In this document: one piece after another, positions 1 to 7,279 of the stretch | Numbering within the stretch: the stretch's first letter is position 1 | Layout: each line of letters opens with the position of its first letter | From: Patescibacteria group bacterium | Lineage (GTDB): Bacteria > Patescibacteriota > Patescibacteriia > 2-12-FULL-60-25 | Assembly: GCA_018824765.1 (NCBI GenBank) | Contig: JAHJFW010000037.1 | Coordinates: 1-11,303 of the forward strand | Length of the DNA: 11,303 nucleotides | Direction: 5' to 3' | Translations under genes and position numbers: made by a program | Notes under the pieces: generated by a model | What the model was told of the DNA's origin: nothing | What the model saw: only the letters and a program-made list of their open reading frames with translations | Database searches by the model: none

Positions 1-7
1 AATATGT

Positions 8-70
8 AATTTAGGTTCTAAGTCCTAGGTCAAGGAATCTAGGTTTGCGGAAGACGCAGGACCTAGGACG
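8..70. repeat. Degenerate 7-base tandem repeat array
   Basis: Nine consecutive 7-base units fit one register from 8 to 70. Examples are AATTTAG (8-14), GTTCTAA (15-21), GTCCTAG (22-28), AATCTAG (36-42), CAGGACC (57-63) and TAGGACG (64-70). The left units read GTYCTAR and the last two read as their reverse complement, so the array is partly an inverted repeat. It lies just beyond the 3' end of the histidine kinase gene. Related units recur at 1741-1761 and inside valS at 10884-10954. Confidence 0.75.
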
Positions 71-87
71 TGCGGATCATTCCGCAC
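70..87 (-). terminator. Hairpin after the histidine kinase stop codon
   Basis: GTGCGGA (70-76) pairs perfectly with TCCGCAC (81-87) around a 4-base loop. It lies 9 bases past the kinase stop codon (97-99, minus strand). No T-run follows the stem on the minus strand, so it may stabilise the mRNA 3' end or terminate weakly rather than act as a classical intrinsic terminator. Confidence 0.4.
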
Positions 88-96
88 TGAAAACTT

Positions 97-1668
97 TTAC
101 TCAATTGGAATTTGGATGGTAAAAACAGAACCGCGGTCAATGCCGTCGCTATGGACCTGCACTTGCCCACCGATGGCTGTAATCATCTTTTTCACTACAT
201 ACAAACCCAAGCCCGTGCCGTTATGGTAGTGTTTAGCGTCATTACGGCCGCGATGAAAACGTTTGAATAAATTTTTCATTTCATCTCCGCTCAATCCGCG
301 GCCAGTATCCGAAACCGCTATTGATAAAATGTGGTTGTTAAGCGCAACAGCCAAATTTACTTTGCCATGGTCAGTGTATTTAAGGGCGTTGTCAATCAAA
401 TTAAAAACGACATTCCGCAGCACTTCGCGGTCGAGCTTCAAACACGGAGGTAGGCCGGTAAATGAAGAGGTCAGTTCAATATTCTTTTCTTTGGCAAACG
501 GCCCCAATTCAGCCAAAAGCAAACGCAACTCCGACGTCACATCAGTCGGAACTTTTACCGAATGAAAAGCTCCAGCTTCTATTCTGGCCGCATTCAAAGA
601 AGTCTCGGTAAGCTCCAAAAGTCTGTCATTACTCCTCTGAATTTGCCCGATAATTTCCATAGCTTCTTCGGATAAAGCGCCGTAATCCCCGCGCAGCAGC
701 ATTTCCGTGGCAAAACGCACGCCTGTCAAAGGACCGCGCAATTGATGGGTAACGATGGACACGAAATCCGTTTTTTCCTGATCAAGCCGCCTTAGTTCGG
801 TAGTCACGGTTTCAAGCGTCCGGCGCTTTTTGGATTCACAACGCACCGCTCCAACAGCCATGAAACCGAAACCACCGATTGCCACAGTCCCCAAGAAAGC
901 GAAAATGAATTCCAAAAAATCCCGTGTACGCATAACTACTATCAAAGCCGAGGCTAAAAGAACGATACAAAACGCCTCCAAGGCGGAAAAATCAACTTCG
1001 AATAATCGTGTCCTAATAAAACCCAAAGTCGCCACCAGAAAAAAAGCTAGGCACAGAAAAGTCAGTGCCCAGCCCGTAGGAACCGGCACCTGAACCAACT
1101 GCCAAAGTCCGGCTGACAAAAAGATTGACAAAAGCAGTAAACCATAAAATGCGCGGCGCCTTTCAATATATTTCAACATTTGCGAATGAACCACCGGATA
1201 AAGATGCATCATCACGATCAAAACCGCCGCCAAATAATACACAACCCCGAATAAAGCGCCGTACTCCAACAAGCGGCTGCCTGCTGCAGTTTCCGGATAA
1301 ACGGACCGCAGAATAAATGCCGTGTCTATGATCCCGAAAAAGCCGAGTGAAACGGCGTATATGATCCAGCTTTTGATACGAAAAACTTGCTGGCTAAAAA
1401 CTGTTGAAGCGTGTATGGCCAACGCCGGCCCGAAAGCCACGCTCAAATAAAAAACCAATCTCCAAAAAGTAATTTGAACATTCAATGCCGTGTCCTGTAA
1501 AGAACGCACCCAGTCCACCGTAGTCCACAGCGACAAAGAAAAAGCCATCAAAGCAAATAACAAATTCCCACGCGCCCATTTATTATGCCACCACGCCAAA
1601 AGCCCTAAAACAAACACCGCAAAAGCCGCGCCAACGGTCAAAGAAAATTCAAATGGGAGGAGGGACAT
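97..1668 (-). CDS. Membrane-bound sensor histidine kinase
   Basis: A 523-residue two-component sensor kinase that would autophosphorylate a histidine and pass the phosphate to a response regulator. Residues 1-275 are mostly hydrophobic, with about eight or nine likely membrane helices (for example 8-27, 67-90, 101-121, 134-155, 199-219, 252-275), resembling multi-helix N-terminal sensor regions of other kinases. A short linker (278-300) leads to the dimerisation helix with the H-box around H308 (VTHQLRGPL). The ATPase domain follows: N-box N423 and N427, G1 box DTGRG (454-458), F-box around 467-472 and G2 box GTGLGL (484-489). All catalytic motifs look intact. No separate extracellular sensor domain is visible. 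The ATG at 1668 has no recognisable Shine-Dalgarno site. The gene lies 135 repeat-filled bases after argS on the same strand, so read-through from argS is plausible. No response regulator is in the window, and the ligand is unknown. Confidence 0.95.
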   Translation of the reverse strand: MSLLPFEFSLTVGAAFAVFVLGLLAWWHNKWARGNLLFALMAFSLSLWTTVDWVRSLQDTALNVQITFWRLVFYLSVAFGPALAIHASTVFSQQVFRIKSWIIYAVSLGFFGIIDTAFILRSVYPETAAGSRLLEYGALFGVVYYLAAVLIVMMHLYPVVHSQMLKYIERRRAFYGLLLLSIFLSAGLWQLVQVPVPTGWALTFLCLAFFLVATLGFIRTRLFEVDFSALEAFCIVLLASALIVVMRTRDFLEFIFAFLGTVAIGGFGFMAVGAVRCESKKRRTLETVTTELRRLDQEKTDFVSIVTHQLRGPLTGVRFATEMLLRGDYGALSEEAMEIIGQIQRSNDRLLELTETSLNAARIEAGAFHSVKVPTDVTSELRLLLAELGPFAKEKNIELTSSFTGLPPCLKLDREVLRNVVFNLIDNALKYTDHGKVNLAVALNNHILSIAVSDTGRGLSGDEMKNLFKRFHRGRNDAKHYHNGTGLGLYVVKKMITAIGGQVQVHSDGIDRGSVFTIQIPIE

Positions 1669-1675
1669 GGGAGGG

Positions 1676-1702
1676 AAAGTCTATAAAGTCCGTAAAGTCA
1701 TG
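1676..1702. repeat. Three 9-base tandem units
   Basis: Three units start with AAAGTC: AAAGTCTAT (1676-1684), AAAGTCCGT (1685-1693) and AAAGTCATG (1694-1702). They lie directly upstream of the kinase start codon, where its ribosome binding site would be expected, and next to a separate 7-base array. Confidence 0.6.
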
Positions 1703-1712
1703 GGGGGATTGA

Positions 1713-1803
1713 AGTGCTAAGTGCTCAGTGCTCAGTTCAAGGTCCTAAGTCCTGCGTCCTGGGTCTTCCCTAACCTAGATTCCAGATTCTAGATTCTAGT
1801 TCT
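1713..1803. repeat. 13-unit degenerate 7-base repeat array
   Basis: The 91 bases divide exactly into 13 units of 7, ending at the base before the argS stop codon (1804-1806). The consensus changes in blocks while the register holds: AGTGCTM (1713-1733), then RGTCCTR-like units (1741-1761), then YAGATTC (1776-1796). It fills most of the gap between argS and the kinase gene. No terminator hairpin with a T-run is seen here. Confidence 0.8.
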
Positions 1804-3570
1804 CTACATCTCTTCCGGGGTCGGGATACCGAGCAAATCAAGGCCGCACACAAGAGCGTGGCGCGCCAAAAGAACCAGCTGAAGGCGGGCCTCCTTAAGT
1901 TCGAGCGGCGCATCCAGCACTGGAACATCGCGGTAAAAAGCGTTCACTTCTTGCGCCAAAGCAAGGCACCAGCGCGCAACAAGACTGGGCTTGGCTTCAT
2001 GCGCTGCGCGGCGCACGACATCGGCAAACTGCGCAATGCAGACCGCGAGCTTCCGCTCCTGATCCGATTGCAGACCGCCGAAATCAAGCTCCGGCTGGAA
2101 TCCGAGCGACCATCCGGACTTTTTCAAAATGCTTCCGAGACGCGTAGCCGCATATTGAATGTAAGGCCCGGTGTCTCCCTCAAAGGATAACGCTTTTTTA
2201 ATATCAAAGACGATCACCTTGTTCGGATCTTGTTTGACGATCGCGTATTTGATGCCGGCCGCCGCAAGCATTTTTGCCGCCGCAGAAATCCTTTCCTCAT
2301 CCCAGTCCTTTTCGTGGCGCTCGCGCGTTGCCGCCTCTGCCGCTTCCACCACCATGTCCCGGAACGCCTGAAAAGTAATGATATTCCCCTTGCGGCTCGA
2401 CATGGCGCCTTCCGGCAAAGTAACCAGTTCGTAGCCGAGATATCCGTAAGGTTTCCCATAGCCAATACGCTTCAATGCCTCGTCAAGCTGGCGCATGGCC
2501 AGCGACTGCCGCTCGTCCACCAGCACCAAACTTTGCGTAAATTCCGGATATTCTTGCGCTTTCAACTCTGCCAATGCCAAATCTTTCGCCGCATAAAGAA
2601 GCGAACCGTCGGACTTGCGAAGCAACATCATGCCGAGCTTTTTCTCTTCCATGTCAATCAAAACGGCGCCTTCGCTCAATTTCGCTATCCCATCTTTCTC
2701 CAGCTGATTTACGATTTCTTGCGAACGGTCAAGGCACTCTGATTCAAAATATTGCCGTTCGATACGCACCCCAAGCTCGTCAAAAATTTCCGTCAACTCG
2801 TCCATGCTCCACTTCCGCGTCTCCTGCCACAACGCCTCCCATTGGGGATCGTGATTCTCAAGCGCATTATGCACGAATGAAACCTGATCTTTTACTGATT
2901 CGTCTTCCTCCATGGCGCTCGTCGCCTCGCCATATACCTGCCCGAGATATTGCGCAGTATGGTTTTCCAACGGAACTGCGTCAACAAGCGAATCCACGTC
3001 ATCAGAGGAAAAAGTTTTTGCGTCAAACCCGTGCTTTGTCACCAACAGCCACAAACATTTCGCCACATGCGTACCGACATCGTTTATGTAACTTACCGGT
3101 ATCACGCGACTGCCGGCTCGACGAAACAAGTGGACCAATGACGCGCCGAGGATGAAATTGCGCAAGTGTCCAACGTGGATTTCCTTGTGCGTGTTGGGAT
3201 TGGCATATTCAAAAAGTATCGTCTGTTTGCCGAGCGCATCCGATTGTCCGAAAGCGTCCCCGTTTTCTTTCGCCTCTTTAAGAAGGCGCGGGAGTATCTC
3301 GGTCAGCTTAAACGTAATGTTCAAGTACGGACCGGCTGCCGCAGCCTTTGCAACCCCTTCAAAATCCGCCAGCGCTCCGGCAAGTTCTTCTGCGATCTCT
3401 GCCGGATTCTTGCCGTGTGCTTCCGCCAAACGGAAACAGCCCAGCGCCACATCCCCCAATTCCGGTTTTGGCGGCAAGACAAAATCAGATACCTCTACCG
3501 TGCTCTTCATTATCTCGCTGATATGCCCGGCAAGGCGGCCGAGAACAGCGTCCCAAGTGATGGACATCAT
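1804..3570 (-). CDS. argS: Arginyl-tRNA synthetase
   Basis: A class I aminoacyl-tRNA synthetase that attaches arginine to tRNA-Arg in the cytoplasm. Its 588 residues are a normal family length. The N-terminal tRNA-recognition domain covers about residues 1-110 (PPKPELGDVAL at 33-43). The Rossmann fold carries the HIGH-type motif HVGH (132-135) within ANPNTHKEIHVGHLRN. The KMSKS-position sequence is MSSRKG (390-395). The conserved stretch EGDTGPYIQYA (464-474) opens the all-helical anticodon-binding domain, which ends in the typical GIPTPEEM. The ATG start (3568-3570) shares an ATGA with the tyrS stop codon, which implies translational coupling. A second ATG follows immediately, so the true start could be one codon later. 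No close Shine-Dalgarno site is seen, which fits coupling. The gene looks complete and undamaged. Confidence 0.98.
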   Translation of the reverse strand: MMSITWDAVLGRLAGHISEIMKSTVEVSDFVLPPKPELGDVALGCFRLAEAHGKNPAEIAEELAGALADFEGVAKAAAAGPYLNITFKLTEILPRLLKEAKENGDAFGQSDALGKQTILFEYANPNTHKEIHVGHLRNFILGASLVHLFRRAGSRVIPVSYINDVGTHVAKCLWLLVTKHGFDAKTFSSDDVDSLVDAVPLENHTAQYLGQVYGEATSAMEEDESVKDQVSFVHNALENHDPQWEALWQETRKWSMDELTEIFDELGVRIERQYFESECLDRSQEIVNQLEKDGIAKLSEGAVLIDMEEKKLGMMLLRKSDGSLLYAAKDLALAELKAQEYPEFTQSLVLVDERQSLAMRQLDEALKRIGYGKPYGYLGYELVTLPEGAMSSRKGNIITFQAFRDMVVEAAEAATRERHEKDWDEERISAAAKMLAAAGIKYAIVKQDPNKVIVFDIKKALSFEGDTGPYIQYAATRLGSILKKSGWSLGFQPELDFGGLQSDQERKLAVCIAQFADVVRRAAHEAKPSLVARWCLALAQEVNAFYRDVPVLDAPLELKEARLQLVLLARHALVCGLDLLGIPTPEEM

Positions 3571-4784
3571 ATTATTTTCGCAAAATGTCTTTTCCCTTTT
3601 TGCAAAACAACAGGCGTCTTAACATCAGCCTTTGCGTCGCGCACAACCAAGCCGTCCGCTTTAACGCCGCCCTGCTCGATCTGCCGGCGCGCTTCGGTTT
3701 TCGACGGAACCAGCTTTGTCAAAACCAAAGCATCAACTAGCGGCATCTTCTTTTTCCCGGACGGAGGGCGGAATTCCGGCATTTCCTCCGGCTGGACATG
3801 CTCTTTATGCACCTTTATAAAATGTTCGTGCGCAGACGCAGCTTCGGCATCTCCGATAAATGTCCTCACAACCTCTTCTGCGAGACGATGCTTAAAAACG
3901 ATCGGATTTTCTCCGTCGTCAATCGCAGACGCAATTTCCTGGACTTCGTCCATAGGAACATTCGTGCACAACTCAAATCCGGACACAATCATGCCATCAG
4001 TCCAGCTCATGACTTTGCCGTACATGTCATTCGGATCGTCGCCAAGCGTGACCATGTTGCCTTCGGTCTTCCCCATCTTCACGCCGGACGGATCCACGAG
4101 CAATTTTGTCGCGAGCACAAACTTTTCTTTATTCTTCATTTCTTTCATCAGCGTCCGGCCTGCGAGCATATTGAATGTTTGGTCATTGCCGCCTATCTCC
4201 ATATCAATGTCCATGGCAACGGAATCGTATCCTTGCATGAGCGGATATAAAAATTCGTGTAGATGGATGGGCTTTTCCTCCTCAATTCGCCGCTTGAACA
4301 TGTCGCGCTGGACCATCTGTTGCACCGTAAAATGCGCTGCGAGCGGAAGAAGCTCGGTGAATGTGAGGTTGGCGAGCCACGCGCTATTGAATTTCAATTC
4401 CGCCGCATTCGACCCGTCGAATGAAAGAAACGCGGACGCCTGTTTTTTGTACTCTGCACAGTTTGCCATTACCTCGTCGCGCGTGAGCGGTTTGCGCACC
4501 GCCATCTTGTCCGTCGGATCCCCTATCATAGCCGTAAAATCTCCTATCAAAAGCGTGACGCCATGCCCCATGCACTGAAGCTCGCCGAGTTTGCGAAGCG
4601 CTATTGCATGCCCAAGATGGAAAGATGATCCTGTAGGATCAACGCCGAGATATACTGTCATGCGCTTGCCGGAAAGCAGCCGCTCCTCCAGCGCATCGCG
4701 CGACGGATAGATATTCTCTACAGCCCGCGAAAGAAATTCGCGCACCATTTTTTCATCAGTCAAAACCTTTGATTTCTTCGTCAT
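3567..4784 (-). CDS. tyrS: Tyrosyl-tRNA synthetase
   Basis: A class I synthetase that charges tRNA-Tyr with tyrosine; 405 residues, normal length. The catalytic domain shows VDPTGSSFHLGHA with HIGH-type HLGH (56-59), GDFTAMIGDPT (81-91), tyrosine-pocket motifs MQGYDS (183-188) and IGGNDQ (197-202), and KMSKS-type KMGKT (236-240). A C-terminal S4-type RNA-binding domain occupies about 348-400. MQGYDS with IGGNDQ matches the TyrZ-like subgroup better than the E. coli TyrS type, from memory of the families. I chose the ATG at 4782-4784. The frame stays open to a TTG at 4823, but the added residues (LKRCDCDRIWDD) look unrelated to the family and would cover the likely promoter. It is first in a pair with argS (ATGA overlap at 3567-3570). 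Confidence 0.98.
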   Translation of the reverse strand: MTKKSKVLTDEKMVREFLSRAVENIYPSRDALEERLLSGKRMTVYLGVDPTGSSFHLGHAIALRKLGELQCMGHGVTLLIGDFTAMIGDPTDKMAVRKPLTRDEVMANCAEYKKQASAFLSFDGSNAAELKFNSAWLANLTFTELLPLAAHFTVQQMVQRDMFKRRIEEEKPIHLHEFLYPLMQGYDSVAMDIDMEIGGNDQTFNMLAGRTLMKEMKNKEKFVLATKLLVDPSGVKMGKTEGNMVTLGDDPNDMYGKVMSWTDGMIVSGFELCTNVPMDEVQEIASAIDDGENPIVFKHRLAEEVVRTFIGDAEAASAHEHFIKVHKEHVQPEEMPEFRPPSGKKKMPLVDALVLTKLVPSKTEARRQIEQGGVKADGLVVRDAKADVKTPVVLQKGKRHFAKII

Positions 4785-4794
4785 ATCGTCCCAT

Positions 4795-4823
4795 ATCCTA
4801 TCGCAATCACAGCGTTTCAGCAA
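4795..4823 (-). promoter_or_regulatory. Possible tyrS-argS promoter
   Basis: On the minus strand, TTGCTG (4818-4823) is separated by 17 bases from TAGGAT (4795-4800). The spacing is ideal but the boxes match the sigma-70 consensus only partly (3/6 and 4/6). Transcription would start a few bases before the tyrS ATG at 4784, giving a nearly leaderless mRNA. Confidence 0.25.
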
Positions 4824-4849
4824 GAAAAAAGCGGCCGAGCGACAGGGGT

Positions 4850-4888
4850 AACGTACCAGGTACGTACCAGGTACGTACCTGGTACGTT
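4850..4888. repeat. REP-like palindromic cluster, 11-base units
   Basis: Three 11-base palindromic cores, GTACCAGGTAC twice and GTACCTGGTAC once, follow each other in an 11-base period, linked by shared ACGT. Positions 4862-4887 form one perfect 26-base palindrome centred between 4874 and 4875, since the middle core has A and the last T at its centre. The cluster lies between tyrS (minus) and a headless coding fragment (plus). The same core design with one changed base pair recurs at 7105-7205. No transposase that could mobilise it is in the window. Confidence 0.8.
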
Positions 4889-4895
4889 ATACACA

Positions 4896-5042
4896 GGGAA
4901 GCCGACCGTCCTGATCGAAGGCTACGGTCCGGTTCCGGCCTACGTTCTCACCACCAAGAGTCTGCGCCGGAAGCCGAGCCTGAAGCCGTGCAAGAGTCTC
5001 GTCGAGGCTGTGCAGACCATCATGGACATGTCCATGATATAA
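4896..5042 (+). pseudogene. Headless coding fragment, unknown family
   Basis: An open frame of 48 codons (starting GKPTVLIEGYGPVPAYVL, ending MDMSMI) stops with TAA at 5040-5042. Nearly all codons end in G or C, as expected for real coding sequence and unlike the flanking bases. No ATG, GTG or TTG start exists in frame upstream: the frame runs back through the palindrome cluster to a stop at 4770-4772. An intrinsic terminator follows at 5066-5095 on the same strand. I read it as the 3' end of a gene whose 5' part was lost where the palindromic repeats now sit. A CTG start at 4911 or an internal ATG near 5022 is possible but unsupported by a ribosome binding site. The protein family is not recognised; an RNA gene is a weaker alternative. 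Confidence 0.45.
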
Positions 5043-5065
5043 GCCGCCCATCGAGAAACAATTCG

Positions 5066-5095
5066 AGACCCTGACGAAAGTTCGGGTCTTTTTTT
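5066..5095 (+). terminator. Intrinsic terminator, plus strand
   Basis: AGACCC (5066-5071) pairs with GGGTCT (5084-5089) around a 12-base loop, followed by a run of T to 5095. It ends the plus-strand unit containing the fragment at 4896-5042, the only plus-strand candidate nearby. Confidence 0.7.
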
Positions 5096-5213
5096 ATAAA
5101 AAAATACTACAAAAGAGGTTTGCATAAATAAGGTCAAGTCTTTTTTAGCGCCTCCGCATGCTTCAGCCTATTCGAGACCGCCAAGAAAAGGGACACAGCA
5201 CCATTTTTTTTGC
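5096..5213. other. Intergenic stretch, no confident gene
   Basis: This gap lies between two terminators. A minus-strand frame at 5134-5196 encodes 20 residues from a GTG (SLFLAVSNRLKHAEALKKT) and looks peptide-like, but it has no ribosome binding site and lies downstream of the exporter's terminator. The 10-base word ATTCGAGACC occurs at 5061-5070 and again at 5170-5179. I see nothing else. Confidence 0.35.
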
Positions 5214-5240
5214 AAAAAAAGCGGCGAAAGAATCGCCGCT
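5214..5240 (-). terminator. Intrinsic terminator of the ABC exporter gene
   Basis: AGCGGCGA (5220-5227) pairs perfectly with TCGCCGCT (5233-5240) around a 5-base loop. The run of A at 5214-5220 becomes the T-run on the minus strand. The hairpin begins 15 bases after the exporter stop codon (5256-5258). Confidence 0.9.
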
Positions 5241-5255
5241 ATGGAGAAAGAACAA

Positions 5256-7085
5256 TCATTCGCGAAGCTCGCCGAGTTGTTGAAGCTGGACAAGCTGGGA
5301 GTAGAGCCCGTTTTTTTTCATAAGACCCTTATGCGATCCGCGCTCTTGCACGCGCCCCTCGCCGATCACGCAAATCTTATCTGCACGATGGATCGTAGAG
5401 AGGCGGTGAGCGATGGCAACGATCGTGATCGACTTCTCGGTGCGGAGCGCCTCGATCATTTCTTGGATGGAACGCTCAGCGCCGCTATCCAGATTGGACG
5501 TGGCCTCATCGAGGACGAGAATCTTGGCGCCGCAGAGCAGCGCGAGGTACGCGCGCGCAATACCCACGCGCTGGCGCTCGCCTCCGGAAAGGCGCACGCC
5601 GCGCTCCCCCACCTCGGTATCCAGTCCATTGGAGAATCTGCCTTCAAGAATGAGCGATTCTTCCAACGCGGCCGCGCGAACCGCGCGCTCTATCTGTTCC
5701 TCCGTAGCGTTCGGATACGCATACGCCACATTTGCGCGAAGCGTATCATCGAAGATGTCCACATCCTGTTGGACTATGGCGAAGAGCCGCCGGTACCAGT
5801 CGCGATGAATATCGCGGACTGGAATTCCGTCGAGCGTCAATCGGCCGCTGTCAATGTCGTAGGTCCGCGTCAGAAGACGGATCGCGGTCGTCTTCCCCTC
5901 TCCGCTTTTTCCGACCAAAGCGACGAACTCGCCGGGCGCGATCTTCAAGGAAAAATCCTCGAGTACGCAGTGCTCGCGGCCGCGGTAGTTGAAGGAGACC
6001 TTATCGAAGACAAATGCGCCGTTGTATGTCGCGGGCGCAGTCGCATGCTCGTTGTTCCGGACCGCGATCGGCTCTTCCAAAAGCTCTTTCATCCGCACGG
6101 CCGCAATCAGATTCCGCATGATGCGCGTGTAGATGAATACGATCTCCCACACGCCTTCGAGAGTCACATTGCCGGTCGCGATGATGAACACCACCGTGCC
6201 GATCGTGGAGATGTGCAGATGGACGAACCATACGCCGGCCGCTATGGTCGCGAGAAAGAACAGCCCGAGGAGCGCGCCCATACCGAAGAAGTATTTTTGG
6301 ATTCGGTAGGATGCGTCCAGATCCAACGAGCGCATTCGATGACGCACGGCCGAGAGCCGGTCTTTCTCATACGTCTCCTGCACATATCCCTGCACAGTCG
6401 AGATATTGATAACCGATTGGCAGAAAACGCCATGCGAGACTTCCTTCTGTTTTTCCCATTCTTCCCATGCCGGCGTAAACCGCTCGAAACCGCGGAAACT
6501 GAGCGCGAGCGCCGGAATGAGGGGGGCGAAGAAGATGAGTCCGAGCTTCCAATCCATCAACGTGATCGCCGCGACGTTCAGGATGATGTAGAGAATTGCC
6601 GGAACGAATCCATAGTGCAGATTTACCAACACATCAGTGAGCTTCTCCACGCCCTTGTTGATTTTCGCGATCTTTTTCCCAATGTTCTCCCGTTCGTGAA
6701 AGCTCATGGAAAGGTCGAGGAGTTTTTGTTGCGCCAAAACCGGCCACGCATTCTCCAGCGTGATGATGGATTTGGCGAACATCCGCTCTCGGACGAACCG
6801 GTCTAATGCGTTACCGCCGATGCGGACGATGAACATCGCCGCGATGATCGTGAAGATCGAGGACGGGATTTTGCCGCCGGCGATCACGCTCGGAAGCTCG
6901 TCGAAAACGAGCTTGAGCAGGTACGGGAACGTGATGCTAAGCGCTTTGAGCGCGACGATCAGTAAGAATACGATCGCGAGCCGCTTACGCTCGGCACCAG
7001 CCAACTCCCAGAGAACGCGCATGCCGCGCGCGAAGAACGAAAGCGTTTGTTCTTCGGCTGGCGTTTTATCTTCCCAATCGGACAT
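5256..7085 (-). CDS. ABC exporter, fused membrane and ATPase domains
   Basis: A half-size exporter of 609 residues that would work as a dimer in the cytoplasmic membrane, moving an unknown substrate outward with ATP. The transmembrane domain covers about 30-340, with hydrophobic segments near 37-60, 78-95, 158-180, 181-196, 264-285 and 290-310. The ATPase domain covers about 357-600: Walker A GKSGEGKTT (392-400), Q-loop near Q439-Q440, signature LSGGERQR (499-506), Walker B ILVLDE (522-527), D-loop SNLD (530-533) and H-loop H560. All catalytic residues are present. The ATG at 7083-7085 is chosen because GAGGGA lies 5 bases upstream. The frame stays open to about 7292, but only through palindromic repeats and a terminator. 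Lipid/peptide (MsbA-like) and multidrug exporters share this plan, and sequence alone does not choose. It is monocistronic, ended by the terminator at 5214-5240. Confidence 0.95.
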   Translation of the reverse strand: MSDWEDKTPAEEQTLSFFARGMRVLWELAGAERKRLAIVFLLIVALKALSITFPYLLKLVFDELPSVIAGGKIPSSIFTIIAAMFIVRIGGNALDRFVRERMFAKSIITLENAWPVLAQQKLLDLSMSFHERENIGKKIAKINKGVEKLTDVLVNLHYGFVPAILYIILNVAAITLMDWKLGLIFFAPLIPALALSFRGFERFTPAWEEWEKQKEVSHGVFCQSVINISTVQGYVQETYEKDRLSAVRHRMRSLDLDASYRIQKYFFGMGALLGLFFLATIAAGVWFVHLHISTIGTVVFIIATGNVTLEGVWEIVFIYTRIMRNLIAAVRMKELLEEPIAVRNNEHATAPATYNGAFVFDKVSFNYRGREHCVLEDFSLKIAPGEFVALVGKSGEGKTTAIRLLTRTYDIDSGRLTLDGIPVRDIHRDWYRRLFAIVQQDVDIFDDTLRANVAYAYPNATEEQIERAVRAAALEESLILEGRFSNGLDTEVGERGVRLSGGERQRVGIARAYLALLCGAKILVLDEATSNLDSGAERSIQEMIEALRTEKSITIVAIAHRLSTIHRADKICVIGEGRVQERGSHKGLMKKNGLYSQLVQLQQLGELRE

Positions 7086-7104
7086 GGTTCCCTCATTCAG
7101 TTGT

Positions 7105-7205
7105 GGTGCCTGGCACTTTGGTGCCTGGCACCGCGTATTGTTAGGATGTAAAAGTTCGATCTCAACCCTCAGCCATAGGTGCCTGGCACCGGGGTGCCTG
7201 GCACC
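7105..7205. repeat. REP-like cluster: two pairs of GGTGCCTGGCACC
   Basis: Four copies of the core GTGCCTGGCAC occur as two pairs: 7105-7116 with 7120-7132, and 7178-7190 with 7193-7205. Copies within each pair are spaced 15 bases apart, and the pairs are 73 bases apart. All four have T at the centre on the plus strand. The cluster starts 20 bases upstream of the exporter start codon, so it probably lies in or just before its 5' leader, where GGTGC/GCACC stems could form. The core is the cluster at 4850-4888 with one base pair changed (A-T to G-C). Confidence 0.85.
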
Positions 7206-7221
7206 GAGGAGGCAGAAGGTC

Positions 7222-7248
7222 AAAAAATCCCGCTCGGTGAGAGCGGGA
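7222..7248 (-). terminator. Intrinsic terminator of a small minus-strand unit
   Basis: TCCCGCTC (7228-7235) pairs perfectly with GAGCGGGA (7241-7248) around a 5-base loop. Six A at 7222-7227 form the T-run on the minus strand. The lipoprotein gene upstream already has its own terminator at 7555-7586, so this one implies a separate transcript between them. Confidence 0.85.
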
Positions 7249-7279
7249 CATTTGCATAAATTTCTAAAATTCGGTCCTG

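Noticed and set aside
1..1803. Repeat arrays as CRISPR
   Set aside because: Units are 7-9 bases, contiguous and degenerate, with no spacers and no cas genes.
3166..4578. Long plus-strand open frame (470 codons) opposite argS and tyrS
   Set aside because: It is antisense to two genes with complete family motifs, spans both, and its translation is Ser/Phe/Cys-rich without any domain.
4785..4823. TTG start at 4823 for tyrS
   Set aside because: The extra residues do not resemble the family and overlap a possible promoter; the ATG at 4784 gives a normal N-terminus.
5060..5095. tRNA-like T-arm (TTCGAGACC) near 5065
   Set aside because: No cloverleaf or acceptor stem can be drawn; the stem is explained as an intrinsic terminator.
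5241..6806. Long plus-strand open frame (521 codons) opposite the ABC exporter
   Set aside because: It mirrors the exporter's third-position bias; the translation is rich in Arg and Asp with no motif, while the minus strand has every ABC motif.
5119..7261. TTTGCATAAAT at 5119-5129 and 7251-7261 as direct repeats flanking an inserted exporter cassette
   Set aside because: An 11-base match in an 11 kb window is expected by chance, and no integrase or transposase is present.
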